A stretch of 6,240 bases of DNA, from assembly GCA_902767005.1 (NCBI GenBank), contig CACXFY010000133.1, positions 1 to 6,240 of the forward strand. Direction: 5' to 3'. Below the pieces are notes generated by a model that did no database searches, was not told the origin of the DNA, and saw only the letters and a program-made list of their open reading frames with translations. Both the position numbers and the translations under genes were made by a program. Of this stretch, positions 5,035 through 6,240 are shown one piece after another (within the stretch, counting starts at the first letter, position 1; each line of letters opens with the position of its first letter). Source of the DNA: an uncultured Erysipelotrichaceae bacterium. GTDB lineage: Bacteria > Bacillota_I > Bacilli_A > RF39 > UBA660.

Positions 5035-6240
5035 TCTAGTTTTATTAGTTTCTTCTTTATCATTAATAATACTATCAAATAATAATGAGTTGGCCTTTTC
5101 TTTATTCTTTAATGAATTATTGTCATTTTCTTTAAAAGCATCTAGTTGATACTTTTCTAAATAACTATTAACAACATTTATTATTTGATCTGAGTATTTT
5201 ACTTTTGATACGCCTTGGTGTTTTAATTCAATTAATCTATCAAAGTATTGTTTTAATTCTCTATTGTTTTCTGTACTGAAAACACTTTCTTTATTACATG
5301 TTGGAAAACTATTCTTTTCTTGTAAATAATTAATAATACCTAGCATTCTTATTATATAAATATATATTTTTATACTGTCACTCTTACCAGATTTTAATAA
5401 TTCAATTCTTTCATCAATTAATCTTTTATATATAAATGATATTTTATCTACATTTAATATTTCTTCAGAAAAATCTTTTAATTTCTTAATAATACTGTTT
5501 TCGGCAACAATATTATCTGAGTTGATTATTTCATACATAGTTGGGTTTTGTTGACATATTAAATATAAGGCTCTTTCTAAATCATATCCTAAAACATCTT
5601 CTTTATTATTAATTGGATAAGATATATTATTTTCTTTCTTATCAATTCTTATATAATCTTCTGGTTTTCTTATATATATAAATCTTATATCTATATCGCT
5701 ATTCTTATCATCATAACCCCAACCTCTACTTCCTATTAGAGTAGCGTGGATTATTTTTATTTGTTCTTTTTCTTCAATATCTTTAATAATACCATTTATA
5801 TCTATTTCAGTTAGATCATTTTTTTTTTGACTTTTTAATTTATTATATTCTTCTTCTGTTAAATCTTTTACTCTTATATATATTAATTCATCATCTTTAT
5901 AATAGTATTCAACACGATCATTTTTTGAATAATTATTAGGAGTTATTTCATTAGATAATACGATATCCATTTCTTTTTCTGAAAAAGCAATTTGAAATGT
6001 TCCACAATAATTATCTTCTGATGTAGGATAAAAATGAGCAAATTCTTTTTCTGTTAATTGCAATTCTTCTGGTTCTTGTAAATGCATATCCATTTCTATC
6101 ATGTCTTCTGAATATGGACAATCTATTGATAAGATATAAGCACCCAAATCAGAAACTACTATATCTAATTCTCCTACATATGGTTTTCCATAGCTAAATA
6201 TTCTTGAGTGACCTTTTACTTCATCATTTTCAATACTAAA
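5032..6240 (-). CDS. RlaP/YcgL-like nucleotidyltransferase, 5' end outside window
   Basis: The frame is open from the right edge to TAG at 5032: 402 visible residues. A TTG at 6147 is probably an internal Leu codon, because coding sequence continues 31 codons upstream without a stop. The C-terminal two thirds resembles the YcgL/RlaP group of the DNA polymerase beta superfamily (Pfam PF10127): GSRGWG at visible residues 170-175, SDID with catalytic-type Asp182 and Asp184, then DIRFIYIRKPEDY, and a later GYDLERALYL segment (Asp220) followed by NPTMYE. The family is linked to RNA repair or end modification, but its substrate is poorly known. The first ~145 visible residues form an acidic, Tyr-rich, probably beta-rich region that I do not recognise and that looks additional to the usual family core. 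The C-terminus is Lys/Asn/Glu-rich. The gene is followed after nine bases by cca, so both may act on tRNA or other RNA 3' ends; that is inference. Confidence 0.85.
   Translation of the reverse strand, partial: FSIENDEVKGHSRIFSYGKPYVGELDIVVSDLGAYILSIDCPYSEDMIEMDMHLQEPEELQLTEKEFAHFYPTSEDNYCGTFQIAFSEKEMDIVLSNEITPNNYSKNDRVEYYYKDDELIYIRVKDLTEEEYNKLKSQKKNDLTEIDINGIIKDIEEKEQIKIIHATLIGSRGWGYDDKNSDIDIRFIYIRKPEDYIRIDKKENNISYPINNKEDVLGYDLERALYLICQQNPTMYEIINSDNIVAENSIIKKLKDFSEEILNVDKISFIYKRLIDERIELLKSGKSDSIKIYIYIIRMLGIINYLQEKNSFPTCNKESVFSTENNRELKQYFDRLIELKHQGVSKVKYSDQIINVVNSYLEKYQLDAFKENDNNSLKNKEKANSLLFDSIINDKEETNKTR

Noticed and set aside
6145..6147. TTG as start codon of the RlaP/YcgL-like gene
   Set aside because: There is no good ribosome binding site in front, and the same frame continues to the window edge with ordinary coding sequence, so the gene most likely starts outside.

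Overview
The window is about one third G+C, and every supportable gene lies on the minus strand. The low G+C, A-rich Shine-Dalgarno sites of the AGGAGG type, sigma-A-like promoter, U-tract terminator and WXG100-like proteins point to a Bacillota-type bacterium. An uncultured gut lineage of Bacilli or Erysipelotrichia is possible, but that is a guess. All five visible genes read as standard code: TGG encodes Trp, the four stop codons of complete genes plus that of the edge gene are TAA or TAG, and no in-frame TGA was met in the stretches I translated.

The minus strand is read from the right edge to the left. The first unit (6240 to 3712) is a housekeeping or RNA-processing pair. It holds a nucleotidyltransferase of the DNA polymerase beta superfamily, resembling the RlaP/YcgL group and cut by the right edge. 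Nine bases later comes a class II CCA-adding tRNA nucleotidyltransferase with an HD domain. The second gene's ribosome binding site overlaps the first gene's stop codon, and a clear intrinsic terminator follows directly.

The second unit (3669 to 1 and beyond) starts from a good promoter (TTGTAA, 17 bases, TACAAT). It encodes, in order, a 96-residue WXG100-like protein (IQG in place of WxG), a 92-residue WXG100-like protein (WSE in place of WxG), a 158-residue protein of unknown family, and a very large multidomain protein of which 791 residues are visible. The layout of small helical-hairpin proteins followed by one long protein is that of a type VII secretion (T7SS/Esx) substrate or effector operon. 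The large protein has a helical N-terminal part, two glycine-rich hydrophobic stretches, an alanine-rich helical region with three 14-residue repeats, and a long disordered acidic, Gly/Pro and Thr/Pro tail. It leaves the window before its C-terminal end, so its activity is not visible.

Between the second and third genes of this operon is a 105-base spacer with unusual secondary structure. It has a perfect 17-base inverted repeat whose 5' arm (as RNA) is partly duplicated in tandem, and a second hairpin that shares four bases with it. Two alternative folds are possible. On the plus strand the second hairpin is followed by eight Ts and looks like an intrinsic terminator. There is no gene-free stretch above 300 bases.
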